From positions 186,001-250,000 of the forward strand of contig JAUYQQ010000009.1 of assembly GCA_030697165.1 (NCBI GenBank): DNA of 64,000 nt, written 5' to 3'. Of this stretch, positions 30,934 through 38,381 are shown in pieces; position 1 is the stretch's first letter; every line of letters begins with the position of its first letter. The DNA comes from Acidobacteriota bacterium. GTDB lineage: Bacteria > Acidobacteriota > Vicinamibacteria > Vicinamibacterales > UBA2999. The position numbers and the translations under genes were made by a program. Below the pieces are notes generated by a model. That model was not told where the DNA came from and did no database searches. It saw only the letters and a list, made by a program, of their open reading frames with translations.

Positions 30934-31328
30934 TCACTGCGTTCTTCGACGGCGGCTCGCGGGGCAACCCAGGCCTCGCCGGGTGGGGCGCGTACATCGT
31001 GGACGATGACGGCACCGTGCTGGCGGAGTTGAGCGGCGCGCTCGGCGTGGCCACCAACAACGTGGCCGAGTACACCGGCTTGATCGCCGCGCTGCAGTGG
31101 GCCGTCGATCATGACCTCACCGCACTGGCGGTGAAGGGCGACTCGCTGCTGATCGTCGAGCAGATGCGCGGCAACTACAAGGTGAAGAACGAGGGCCTCA
31201 AGCCCCTGCACATGAAAGCCCGGATGCTGGTGATGCAGATCGGCAACGTCAGCTTCGGTCACGTCCCCCGAGAGAGAAACAAGGACGCCGACCGCCTGTC
31301 CAACGTCGGCATGGACGCCAACGGCTGA
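30930..31328 (+). CDS. Ribonuclease HI family protein
   Basis: 132 residues from a TTG start whose TTGA overlaps the previous stop. The catalytic acidic residues are present: Asp7 in FFDGGSRGNPG, Glu47 in NNVAEYTGL, Asp71 in VKGDSLLIVEQM and Asp121 in NKDADRLSN. It is short and lacks the basic protrusion of E. coli RNase HI, like the RnhA-type proteins of Gram-positives and archaea. It cleaves RNA in RNA-DNA hybrids. It is coupled with the zinc-ribbon gene. Confidence 0.9.
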   Translation: MITAFFDGGSRGNPGLAGWGAYIVDDDGTVLAELSGALGVATNNVAEYTGLIAALQWAVDHDLTALAVKGDSLLIVEQMRGNYKVKNEGLKPLHMKARMLVMQIGNVSFGHVPRERNKDADRLSNVGMDANG

Positions 31329-31341
31329 TCGGCGTTCGGAG

Positions 31342-31363
31342 GGCGGAGGCTTCAGCCTCCGCC
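31342..31363. repeat. Palindromic repeat with TTCA loop
   Basis: GGCGGAGGC (31342-31350) and GCCTCCGCC (31355-31363) form a perfect 9-bp stem around TTCA. It lies between the convergent RNase H and kinase genes and could terminate either, but no T-run follows on either strand. The loop is shared with palindromes at 1173-1190 and 25136-25157. Confidence 0.65.
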
Positions 31364-31373
31364 AGGCAACCGC

Positions 31374-34130
31374 TCATGGCGTCGCCGCTGGCGGCGCTTG
31401 CAATGAGGCCGGCCAGTTCACCAACACGGTCAATGCCGGCGACACCGCCGCGCCCCGCTCGCGAAGCACGACAATGCGTTGACCATCCGGCGACACGTCG
31501 TACGGAGATATCGGCCCCAGCTGGCTGTTTGCAAAGTCAAACAGCGGCGTTGCTTCGCCGGCCTGGAATCGCGGGCCCGCAGCAACCGGGACCGCCCACA
31601 GGCGTCCGTTGTTGAGAAAGAAGATCTCGCGACCGTCTCGCCGCCAGCGCGCATGACTGGCTCCCAGCGGCGACACGGGCCACCGGCCAACGGTCACATC
31701 AGGAAAGGTCTGAACGAAGACCTGCCGGCCTACCCCGGTGGTTGAGTAGAGCAGCCTGCGGCCGTCAGGGGACACCGATGCGTGAGCCACGTCGGTGAGT
31801 CCGGGAAATTGAGTCGGCTTGCGATCACCGGCGAGGGGCAGGAACCAAAAGCTGGGCACATTGGACGTCCGCATGTTCTCGGAATAAGCGAGCCAGCGAC
31901 CGTCCGGCGACCAGTCAGTTGGCACGGTGACGCTCCCGAGTCGGGAGTTCAGCAGTACCTCTCCCGTGGTGGCGCCAGATATGGGCATGGTGTGGATGGA
32001 GGAACCGGTCGCTGTTTCCCGCAAGAAGGCGACGCTCAGTCCATCCGGCGAGAACACCGGCGCGCTGACGCCGACCTCTCTCGCCAGTCGGGTTTCAACC
32101 CGGCGCAGCGGCTCGTAGATCCACAGCTCTGTCGGCCTTGTGCCCGTGGCGCTGCTTCCCCGCGTGAACGCCAGGTGGGTTCCGTCCGGTGACAACCGTA
32201 GCCCCGCTGACACGCCGCGGAGCGGCGGCCACCCGGCGATCTCCCGTCCGGCACGATCGACCCACGTCGCATCGAATCGCTCACCCGACGTGCCAGCCGC
32301 GGTGTAGACCAGCACACCGGTCTTCGACACCGAAAGCGCAGCCCGACCCGCCAGCGTGCCCTGTACCCCGCTGGCCACCAGCCGGGGCTCGCCCACCAGT
32401 TCCAGCCGGCCAAGATCGAGCCGCTGCGCTACCAGCGCACCCTCACGTACGTAGAGCATTTGGTCCGGTGGTGCAAAGCGGGCCATGAGCGGCGAGTCGA
32501 CCAGGAACTTCGGCGTACCACCGTCGAGAGTTGCGATGAAGATCGCCGTCAGTGATCGACCGGATGGCTTGGCGGGATCCTCAACGCGGGTCGACAGGTA
32601 GACGAAGTGCCTGCCGTCAGGGAGAAACTCGGGCCACAAGTGGCTCGTCTCACCCGTGACCTTATTGAGAGTGGTGACCTGGGTCGTCGCGCCGCCGGCT
32701 GCCGAGACCCGCTGCACACCGTTGGTCGCCACGGTGGCAGCGATGATGACGCCGTCGTCGTTCCAGCTGCCGCCATACTGGTTGCGGGGCACGTCGGCGA
32801 GCACCTGAACTACCCCCGACTGAAGTTCGATCTTCTTCAGCTTCTGCGCGGCGCCGTCGAAGAACCCAATATACCGGCCATCTGGCGACCAGAACGGCTG
32901 CTGCGTGCCGTCGCCGTCCCCGCCCGCCTCGGTGTTGGGAATCGGCCGGCTGTTGGGCGAATCGAGCCGGCGCAGCCAGAGCTGGCTGTCTTTTCCGACA
33001 TCGGCAACCTGGTAGACCACCATGGTGCCGTCGGGAGAAACGGAAAACCGCGGCGCGCCGTTGGTGGCGATCAGCCGCTGGCCGTCAGCCGCCGTTATTT
33101 CGAAACTGACGACGTTCGACGAAGCCACCTGCGTGGCCGCGGGTCGCAGCGCAAATGCGATCGCTGCCACGACGGCGGTACCGGCGAGCGCCCACGCGAC
33201 ACGCTCGCGCATGACGGCCCCAGCTCTGGCCGGTGGTATCGACGGGACGGTCGTCGCGTCGGCGCCCCCAGCGAGTTCGAGTCTTGCGACACCAATATGC
33301 GGTATGCGCTTCTTCACATCCTTCTGAAGGCAGCGCCGCAACAGATTCCGGATGTGAGGCGGCGTGGATGCCGGCAGGGCCTGCCACGCTGGCTCATCAC
33401 GAATGATCGCCACCAGCACGTCGCTGATGTCCTCTCCCCCAAACGCGCGCGTGCCGGTGAGCATCTCGAAGAGCACGCAGCCGAAAGCCCAGATATCAGC
33501 GCGCTGATTCACCGCCCGGCCCTTGGCCTGCTCGGGGCTCATGTAGGCCGCGGTTCCGAGTACCACGCCCGCCTGTGTCATACCGGCGCTGGTAATGGTG
33601 GGCGAATTGGCCAGCGCACCGGATTGCATTTCGCTCGACGGCCCCATGGCCTTCGCCAGGCCGAAGTCGAGCACCTTCACCGTGCCGTCGTCTCTCACCT
33701 TGACGTTAGCGGGCTTCAGGTCGCGATGGACGATGCCTTGATCGTGCGCGCTCTCGAGGGCCTCGGCGATCTGGATCGCGATCGGCACGGCTTCGTCGAG
33801 TGGAATGGGACCTTTGGCAATGCGATCGGCCAGCGTCGGCCCTTCGACCAGCTCCATGACCAGCGCCCGCATGCGGAGGTCGGTGCCGCCTTTCTCGAGA
33901 CCGAAGACCTGCGCGATGTTGGAGTGATTGAGCGAGGCCAGCGTTTTGGCTTCGCGCTCGAACCGCGCGAGCCTTTCGGGATCCTGGGCGAAGGCGTCCG
34001 GCAACACCTTGATGGCGACCGATCGGCCCAGGTTGGCGTCGACCGCGCGGTAGACCTCGCCCATGCCGCCGACGCCGAGCGCCCCGGTGATCTCGAACGG
34101 GCCGATGCGTGAGCCGACGGTCAGAGCCAC
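31374..34130 (-). CDS. Membrane Ser/Thr protein kinase with PD40/TolB-like propeller
   Basis: 918 residues from a GTG at 34130. The Hanks-type kinase domain (about 8-275) has the glycine loop GALGVGGMGEVYRA, Lys in VAIKVLP, the catalytic loop HRDLKPANVK and DFGLAKAMG. A single membrane helix (VAWALAGTAVVAAIAFALRP) separates it from an extracytoplasmic region of repeated xSPDGxxxxY blades (for example FSVSPDGTMVVYQ, FWSPDGRYIGFF, VSPDGRRLLYSTT). This is the common Acidobacteriota sensor-kinase layout, in which the propeller presumably senses a periplasmic ligand. No partner substrate is apparent. It is divergent from a leaderless-promoter gene pair. Confidence 0.93.
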   Translation of the reverse strand: MALTVGSRIGPFEITGALGVGGMGEVYRAVDANLGRSVAIKVLPDAFAQDPERLARFEREAKTLASLNHSNIAQVFGLEKGGTDLRMRALVMELVEGPTLADRIAKGPIPLDEAVPIAIQIAEALESAHDQGIVHRDLKPANVKVRDDGTVKVLDFGLAKAMGPSSEMQSGALANSPTITSAGMTQAGVVLGTAAYMSPEQAKGRAVNQRADIWAFGCVLFEMLTGTRAFGGEDISDVLVAIIRDEPAWQALPASTPPHIRNLLRRCLQKDVKKRIPHIGVARLELAGGADATTVPSIPPARAGAVMRERVAWALAGTAVVAAIAFALRPAATQVASSNVVSFEITAADGQRLIATNGAPRFSVSPDGTMVVYQVADVGKDSQLWLRRLDSPNSRPIPNTEAGGDGDGTQQPFWSPDGRYIGFFDGAAQKLKKIELQSGVVQVLADVPRNQYGGSWNDDGVIIAATVATNGVQRVSAAGGATTQVTTLNKVTGETSHLWPEFLPDGRHFVYLSTRVEDPAKPSGRSLTAIFIATLDGGTPKFLVDSPLMARFAPPDQMLYVREGALVAQRLDLGRLELVGEPRLVASGVQGTLAGRAALSVSKTGVLVYTAAGTSGERFDATWVDRAGREIAGWPPLRGVSAGLRLSPDGTHLAFTRGSSATGTRPTELWIYEPLRRVETRLAREVGVSAPVFSPDGLSVAFLRETATGSSIHTMPISGATTGEVLLNSRLGSVTVPTDWSPDGRWLAYSENMRTSNVPSFWFLPLAGDRKPTQFPGLTDVAHASVSPDGRRLLYSTTGVGRQVFVQTFPDVTVGRWPVSPLGASHARWRRDGREIFFLNNGRLWAVPVAAGPRFQAGEATPLFDFANSQLGPISPYDVSPDGQRIVVLRERGAAVSPALTVLVNWPASLQAPPAATP

Positions 34131-34174
34131 GGGCGAAGTATAGCCGCCAGCTCCAGTGCCCGCAGTCCGATGCC

Positions 34175-34203
34175 TTGTGGATATGCTTAGCGGTAAGTAT
34201 AAT
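34175..34203 (+). promoter_or_regulatory. Strong sigma-70-type promoter, apparently leaderless
   Basis: TTGTGG (34175-34180), a 17-bp spacer and a perfect TATAAT (34198-34203). The ATG of the next gene is at 34210, seven bases after the -10 box, where transcription would be expected to start. This predicts a leaderless or near-leaderless mRNA. It is one of the few consensus promoters in the window. Confidence 0.6.
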
Positions 34204-34209
34204 AAGGAC

Positions 34210-34473
34210 ATGACCAGCACGGGAGCTATCGCCGCCGCTCTAGGACGCCTTGGCGGCCAGGCGCGAGCCAGGCGGCTGGAGCCAGCGGAGCGGAAGCGAA
34301 TCGCCGCGCTCGGTGGCGCGGCAAGAAAACGGTCGCTCGATGTCGCCCGGCGAATCGCCGACAACTTCGCCTACGCCGCTGCGGTCCAGGAACTCAGCGG
34401 GGGGCAACCGACGCCGGCTCGAGTCAAAGCCTGCAAGGGCCCCCTGCCCGGCCTCTATCCGGATCGGAAATGA
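34210..34473 (+). CDS. Small basic hypothetical protein upstream of a nucleotidyltransferase
   Basis: 87 residues, rich in Arg, Ala and Leu (LGRLGGQARARRLEPAERKR, AALGGAARKRSLDVARRI). No domain is recognised. Position (first gene, one base between its stop and the next start) and size suggest an antitoxin-like partner for the nucleotidyltransferase that follows, but no DNA-binding fold is evident. It has no separate Shine-Dalgarno beyond AAGGA and is served by the promoter at 34175-34203. Confidence 0.65.
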   Translation: MTSTGAIAAALGRLGGQARARRLEPAERKRIAALGGAARKRSLDVARRIADNFAYAAAVQELSGGQPTPARVKACKGPLPGLYPDRK

Positions 34474-34474
34474 C

Positions 34475-35011
34475 ATGCGCGACGCTGCCGGGCTGCTCGA
34501 CGACGCCGGCCGGATCGTCGCAGACCTGACCACGCTGGGCCTGGAACCGATTCTCGTTGGTGGTATGGCGCTCGTCACGCTGGGATCGCGCCGGGTCACG
34601 AGAGACTTCGATTTCGTGGTCCCCGTTCCAGGCGTTCGCCTGGCCGCCCTCGTCGATGTGTTCTACGACCGCGGGCTGGATCTGGCCGCCCGCGTCAACG
34701 ATTCGGGCGACATCACCGCAACGATCGACAACCGCAAGGTGGCACACATCCGACTGCGACTGGACTCGCCGTCCAGCGCTTACTTCAGTCATCCGAAGAC
34801 CGGACTGCGCGTGGACCTGCTATTCGATTTCCCAATACCCGCCTCACAACTCGCCGAGCGCGCAACCAGGATTACCGTCCGTTCCCAGCGCTTTCTCATC
34901 GCCTCGGAGGATGACCTGCTGAACCTCAAACGCATTGCTCGCGCCAACCGGGCATCGCCCGGTGACGCTGAAGACGTTGCGTTCCTGGAGGCACGGCGCC
35001 GCGATCGGTGA
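34475..35011 (+). CDS. Nucleotidyltransferase-fold protein (AbiEii/MNT-like)
   Basis: 178 residues. LVGGMALVTLGSRRVTRDFD followed by FVV has the GG...DxD pattern of the polymerase-beta nucleotidyltransferase superfamily, and LRVDLLFDFPIP supplies a third acidic strand. A C-terminal helix (EDDLLNLKRIARANRASPGD followed by AEDVAFLEA) is typical of the AbiEii/MNT-type group found in toxin-antitoxin and abortive-infection modules. It starts one base after the upstream small gene. Which of the two proteins, if either, is toxic cannot be told from sequence. Confidence 0.75.
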   Translation: MRDAAGLLDDAGRIVADLTTLGLEPILVGGMALVTLGSRRVTRDFDFVVPVPGVRLAALVDVFYDRGLDLAARVNDSGDITATIDNRKVAHIRLRLDSPSSAYFSHPKTGLRVDLLFDFPIPASQLAERATRITVRSQRFLIASEDDLLNLKRIARANRASPGDAEDVAFLEARRRDR

Positions 35012-35037
35012 CGCGACCTGCGGCAGCAAGCTGGCCG

Positions 35038-36732
35038 CTAGAGAGTGCCGCGTTTGATCTCGTCCACCGCGTAATGGCACGCGCGGGCCGTAAGCGCCAT
35101 GTAGGTGAGCGACGGGTTCTGATTACCGCTCGACGTCATACACGCGCCATCGGTCACGAACAGGTTGGGCGAATCCCAGGCCTGGTTCCAGCCGTTCAGC
35201 ACCGACGTGCGGCGATCCCGTCCCATGCGGGCAGTGCCCATTTCGTGGTTCGTATTGCCGGGCGTGCTAATCCGCGTGTCGGGCCGAACCCGCCTCGCAC
35301 CGGCCTTCTCGATCATCTCGGCAGCCGTCACGTTCATGTCCTTGTGGATGGCGAGTTCGTTGGGGCCCCAGGCGCAGTCAATGTGCAGCACCGGGATGCC
35401 CCACGCGTCGACCGTGGTCGGGTGCAGGGTGCAGCGATTCTCCGCGCGCGGCAGCATCTCGCCGAAGCCGTTCAAGGCCATCGTCCACGGGCCAAGGTCG
35501 CTCAACGTTCGTTTGAGCCCGATACCAATGCCGGGGGTTTGAACCCGCGCCTGCCACCCCGGACGGGAGCCGCCTCCCTGGAAGCCATAGCCGCGAATGA
35601 AGTCTTTGTGGCGGGTGCCGACGTTGCGGAACCGCGGCACATAGATGCCGTTGGGTCTCGCACCGCTGACCCGGCGATCGGTCCAGCCGTCGAACTCGCC
35701 GGTGGCGCCACCCCACTTGATATGGTCCATGATGTTGCGGCCGACTTGCCCGCTGGAGTTGGCCACGCCGTCTGGGTGCTGCGCGGTCCGGGAGTTGAGC
35801 AGGATGCGGCTGCTCTCGATGGCCGACGCGCACAAGAAGACAATGCGCGCCCGGAACTCGTGCGACACCCGGGTCTGCGCGTCGATGACGTGTACTCCCG
35901 ATACCTTGCCGCTCGACGGATCGACCGTCAGGTGCCTCACGATGCTGTATGGGCGGAGAGTCATCCGGCCGGTCGCCTCAGCTGCCGGGAGCGTGGCGTT
36001 GAGCGCACTGAAGTACGAACGCGTCACGCAACCCCGATGACACGGTCCGCAGTAGTGACAGGCGGCCCGGCCGTTGAGGGGTGCGGTCAGCACCGCGGCG
36101 CGGCCGATCGTCATCAACCGCTCGCCGGGAAACGATGAGCGAATGCGCTCGGCGACGTGCGTCTCGACGCAGTTCATCGTCATCGGCGGCAGAAACGGAC
36201 CATCAGGCAGGTGCGCCAGGCCCTCGCGCTGGCCGCTCACGCCAATGAACGACTCGACACGGTCGTACCACGGCGCGAGGTCCTGGTAGCGAATCGGCCA
36301 GTCAACGGCGATGCCGTCGCGGGCGTTGGCTTCGAAGTCCAGGTCGCTCCAGCGATAGACCTGGCGGCCCCAGATCGTCGACTTGCCGCCCACCTGCCGC
36401 GATCGAAACCAGTCGAATGGCTTGTCTTGAGGAGTCGTGTACGGATTGTCCACATCGTCGGCCCACGAACGATGGCTCCATTCATCGAACGAGACCGATC
36501 GGCGTTGCTTCGGCTGACGGCTCTCCACGTATCGGCGATCGCCCAGGCCCCGAAAGGGCATGGCCCAGACGGGCTTGTGCTCCGAGTAGTCCTCCGAAGG
36601 GACCAGCAGGCGCCCGGCCTCGAGCACGAGGGTGCGCAGCCCAAGCTCGGTGAGTTCCTTGGCGGCCCAGCCGCCGGTCATGCCGGAGCCGATGACGATC
36701 GCGTCGTAGTCCGGAGCGTTCTGTTGGCTCAT
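35038..36732 (-). CDS. GMC family FAD-dependent oxidoreductase
   Basis: 564 residues. The N-terminal dinucleotide fold VIGSGMTGGWAAKELTELG binds FAD. VGGKSTIWGRQVYRWSDLDF, the AACHYCGPCHRGC cysteine cluster and the C-terminal NHEMGTARMG and SSGNQNPSLTYMALTARAC segments (His/Asn active-site region) place it with sugar/polyol GMC dehydrogenases. Its start overlaps the stop of a subunit-3-like gene (ATGA) and a sugar isomerase gene precedes both. This suggests oxidation of a sugar or glycoside, possibly at C-3, with electrons passed to the respiratory chain. Confidence 0.9.
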   Translation of the reverse strand: MSQQNAPDYDAIVIGSGMTGGWAAKELTELGLRTLVLEAGRLLVPSEDYSEHKPVWAMPFRGLGDRRYVESRQPKQRRSVSFDEWSHRSWADDVDNPYTTPQDKPFDWFRSRQVGGKSTIWGRQVYRWSDLDFEANARDGIAVDWPIRYQDLAPWYDRVESFIGVSGQREGLAHLPDGPFLPPMTMNCVETHVAERIRSSFPGERLMTIGRAAVLTAPLNGRAACHYCGPCHRGCVTRSYFSALNATLPAAEATGRMTLRPYSIVRHLTVDPSSGKVSGVHVIDAQTRVSHEFRARIVFLCASAIESSRILLNSRTAQHPDGVANSSGQVGRNIMDHIKWGGATGEFDGWTDRRVSGARPNGIYVPRFRNVGTRHKDFIRGYGFQGGGSRPGWQARVQTPGIGIGLKRTLSDLGPWTMALNGFGEMLPRAENRCTLHPTTVDAWGIPVLHIDCAWGPNELAIHKDMNVTAAEMIEKAGARRVRPDTRISTPGNTNHEMGTARMGRDRRTSVLNGWNQAWDSPNLFVTDGACMTSSGNQNPSLTYMALTARACHYAVDEIKRGTL

Positions 36733-37295
36733 GGCTGAACCTGTGCTTTCCGAGGCCGGGGCGCGTACGGCGCGCAACCGTCATAACGTCCAGGCAAAGG
36801 CCATTGGCCGAGCTCCCGGACGACACCGACCTCGGAAGTGAAGTAGCCCCAGATGGTGAGGTACTTCACCGCTCCGAACCAGTGAGTGGGCCCTTCTCGA
36901 TCCAGTTCCAGAAGGAGCGCGTCCTGCTCGGCACTCGGGCATGCGGCGAACGAGCGGCCAAATCGTGTTCGCGCCAGCGCGTCGAGTGATTCGAGCCCGG
37001 CAACGACGCGGGTTCGTTCCGCCTGGTCGTGCCAATCCCGGAGCATGCGGTCGATGAATGCGGGCACGCCGGCGGCCGTGGCGCCAGGCGTGTCGTCGGC
37101 GGGGATGATGCGCTCGCACGCGGCGGTGAGGGTCTGCACCACGGATCCCGGCAGTGAGTCGGCGGCCGGCTGGCCGGCACCAACGGCGAGATGCACTTCC
37201 CTGCCCCACGCCAGCAACTCGTCTGGAAACAGCGATCCCAGGAGCGGTGCCGCCGCGCCACTCGCCAATCCCCGCAGCACGTCGCGACGGTCCAT
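36729..37295 (-). CDS. Gluconate 2-dehydrogenase subunit 3-like protein
   Basis: 188 residues. The N-terminus MDRRDVLRGLASGAAAPLLG is Tat-like (RR at 3-4). The body (LTAACERIIPADDTPGATAA, FIDRMLRDWHDQ, HWFGAVKYLTIWGYFTSEVG) matches the gluconate-2-dehydrogenase subunit 3 family, which escorts the partner GMC flavoprotein across the membrane in folded form. ATGA overlap with the GMC gene supports a stoichiometric complex in the periplasm. Confidence 0.9.
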   Translation of the reverse strand: MDRRDVLRGLASGAAAPLLGSLFPDELLAWGREVHLAVGAGQPAADSLPGSVVQTLTAACERIIPADDTPGATAAGVPAFIDRMLRDWHDQAERTRVVAGLESLDALARTRFGRSFAACPSAEQDALLLELDREGPTHWFGAVKYLTIWGYFTSEVGVVRELGQWPLPGRYDGCAPYAPRPRKAQVQP

Positions 37296-37311
37296 CGAAC
37301 TCTGCCTATCT

Positions 37312-37327
37312 CGGAGCGATCGCTCCG
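37312..37327. promoter_or_regulatory. 16-bp perfect palindrome between isomerase and subunit-3 genes
   Basis: CGGAGCGATCGCTCCG, immediately after the isomerase stop and 17 bp before the next start. It contains the GCGATCGC octamer core. It could be a regulator site or a small hairpin adjusting expression within the operon. Confidence 0.4.
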
Positions 37328-37328
37328 C

Positions 37329-38225
37329 TCAAATCGTTTGACCCAGGCGGTCGGTGAGGTAGCGGCGATTCAACTCCGCCGCTTCTTTCGGGCTGCGTGC
37401 GCCATCGGGGACGGCATCGAGCTCGACGACGATCCAGCCCTTGAATCCGACTTCCCCGAGCGCCTTCATGACTGCTGGCAGGTCGACGCGGCCGCGGCCC
37501 AACTCGACGAAGCGATATGGCCGCAACTGGACTAGACCGGGTTCCGGTGAGCGCGTCTCGACATCCTTGAGGTGCAGGAACAGGATCTGCGAGCCGTACT
37601 TCCGGATCGCCGCGGCCGGATCGCCACCGCCCTGAAGGTAGTGAGCCACATCCAGTTGCAGCCTGACGTAACGGGGATCGGCCGCGTCAAGAACGCGGTC
37701 AATCTCGTCGGGCGCCTCGCCCAGGCTCGCCATGTGATGGTGATAGCCGAGTGGGATGCCGACGTCCGCCGTTCGCTTTCCAAGCTCGGTGAGCCGGCTG
37801 CCCAAGGTCCGGTAATCGGCTGAAGTGATGGCACGCTTTGGGCGTGAGTCGATGATCTGCAGATAGAGGCCGCCAACGTCGCGCACAAATCGCGCGTGAC
37901 GCGTGTGCCTCGCCATCTCTTCTGCTTCAAGAGTCGGATCAATGCCGAGGTTGCCGCTCGAGAGCGCCACCATCGTCAAGTGGTGACGCGCGAGCAATTC
38001 CTTGAGCTCGGCCGGACGGTCGCCAAAAACATCAACGGCCGCGGTCCGCAGTTGAACTCCGGGAAACCCGACGGCTTCGATATCGGCCAATGCCTGGCGA
38101 TCGTTGCCACCCCACGTGATGGCCGCATAGCCAAACCGGAAGGGCTGTTGGGCCGCCCCTGACCACGGCACCGTCGTCGCCATGGCCGCCGAGGCCAACG
38201 TTCGGATTGCCTCGCGCCGATTCAT
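37329..38225 (-). CDS. Secreted sugar phosphate isomerase/epimerase-like TIM-barrel protein
   Basis: 298 residues. A signal-like N-terminus (MNRREAIRTLASAAMATTVP) precedes an AP-endonuclease-2-type TIM barrel: FRFGYAAITWGG, GFPGVQLRT, YHHHMASLGEAPDEID, VRLQLDVAHYLQGGGDP, LHLKDVE and GWIVVELD carry the His, Asp and Glu metal ligands. Such barrels epimerise or isomerise keto-sugars, or cleave 3-keto-glycosides. It leads the operon with the subunit-3 and GMC genes, so the product of GMC oxidation may be its substrate. GGAGCGATC precedes the ATG at 38225. Confidence 0.85.
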   Translation of the reverse strand: MNRREAIRTLASAAMATTVPWSGAAQQPFRFGYAAITWGGNDRQALADIEAVGFPGVQLRTAAVDVFGDRPAELKELLARHHLTMVALSSGNLGIDPTLEAEEMARHTRHARFVRDVGGLYLQIIDSRPKRAITSADYRTLGSRLTELGKRTADVGIPLGYHHHMASLGEAPDEIDRVLDAADPRYVRLQLDVAHYLQGGGDPAAAIRKYGSQILFLHLKDVETRSPEPGLVQLRPYRFVELGRGRVDLPAVMKALGEVGFKGWIVVELDAVPDGARSPKEAAELNRRYLTDRLGQTI

Positions 38226-38381
38226 GATCGCTCCAGTCGATGCGCGACCTGCGCCCCTCATCGCGACGACCGGTCGTGGTCGCGGGCGAATGATACACGA
38301 GGATGGCCCGGTATCGCCGGCCCCAGGCACCCAAACAGGTGAAGAACGTGGGTCGCGTAGCTCGACGAAGAAGAGGTCCCG

